This document shows positions 32,624 to 32,673 of a stretch of DNA of 32,673 nucleotides, piece after piece. Source of the DNA: an uncultured Oscillospiraceae bacterium (lineage in GTDB: Bacteria; Bacillota; Clostridia; Oscillospirales; Oscillospiraceae); NCBI GenBank assembly GCA_910588045.1, contig CAJUPS010000030.1, positions 1 through 32,673 on the forward strand, written 5' to 3'. The notes under the pieces were generated by a model that ran no database searches, was not told the origin of the DNA, and saw only the letters and a list, made by a program, of their open reading frames with translations. How positions within the stretch are numbered: the first letter of the stretch is position 1; every line of letters starts with the position of its first letter. A program made the position numbers and the translations under genes.

Positions 32624-32673
32624 GGCTTGTTTGAAAAATAAATATTGCACAAAGAGGTTGGGTGTGCAAAAAT
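32624..32673. mobile_element. probable end of an insertion sequence interrupting hsdR
   Basis: The last 50 bases are non-coding and AT-rich. They begin GGCTTGTTTGAAAAATAA, resembling terminal inverted repeats of some IS families, and contain an inverted repeat (TTGCACA at about 32644, TGTGCAA at about 32662) like those near IS ends. They follow directly on the broken hsdR frame. The rest is outside the window, so the family cannot be fixed. Confidence 0.4.

Overview
The window looks like chromosomal DNA from a GC-rich member of the Clostridia, most likely the Oscillospiraceae (Flavonifractor / Lawsonibacter / Pseudoflavonifractor type). This is inferred from three things: Firmicutes-style Shine-Dalgarno sites (AGGAGG), a pgk-tpiA-gpmI cluster, and a secreted SLH-domain lysozyme, all in high-GC coding DNA. 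No 16S gene is present to confirm it. No CRISPR array was seen.

Layout. (1) 1-5.6 kb, minus strand: the N-terminus of one J-domain protein, a second complete 1023-aa J-domain protein, an HscC-type Hsp70 and a small helical protein, forming a dedicated chaperone/co-chaperone locus. (2) 5.7-12.9 kb: an accessory island of short genes. Three have recognisable immunity-type folds: a GAD-like/Tdi1-like protein, an Imm70-like protein and a SMI1/KNR4 (SUKH) protein. They sit among small membrane proteins, a lipoprotein, a frameshifted lipase remnant and a truncated paralogue of the first membrane gene. No toxin is visible, so this reads as an orphan immunity array. (3) 12.9-21 kb, minus strand, core functions: greA-lysS, an unknown protein, a large GH24-SLH-GH25 double lysozyme, and a glmU-like gene followed by prs. 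Two 161-bp palindromic MITE-like elements in opposite orientation lie beside greA and between the glmU-like gene and prs. A hairpin-dense intergenic stretch lies at 16.04-16.35 kb. (4) 21-25.6 kb, plus strand: trmL, pgk, tpiA, gpmI (tRNA wobble methylation and lower glycolysis). (5) 25.7 kb to the end: tRNA-Arg(ACG), then a tyrosine integrase facing it, a 690-bp control region, and a type I restriction-modification locus hsdM-hsdS-X-hsdR.

The most interesting part is region 5. Gene X sits between hsdS and hsdR, the position that the anticodon nuclease PrrC occupies in E. coli EcoprrI. It carries an R-N-x3-H motif typical of HEPN ribonucleases, and it is broken by a frameshift. hsdR stops just after its DEAH box, next to a sequence that looks like an insertion-sequence end. 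The island therefore appears to keep methylation while both candidate killing activities are broken in this strain.
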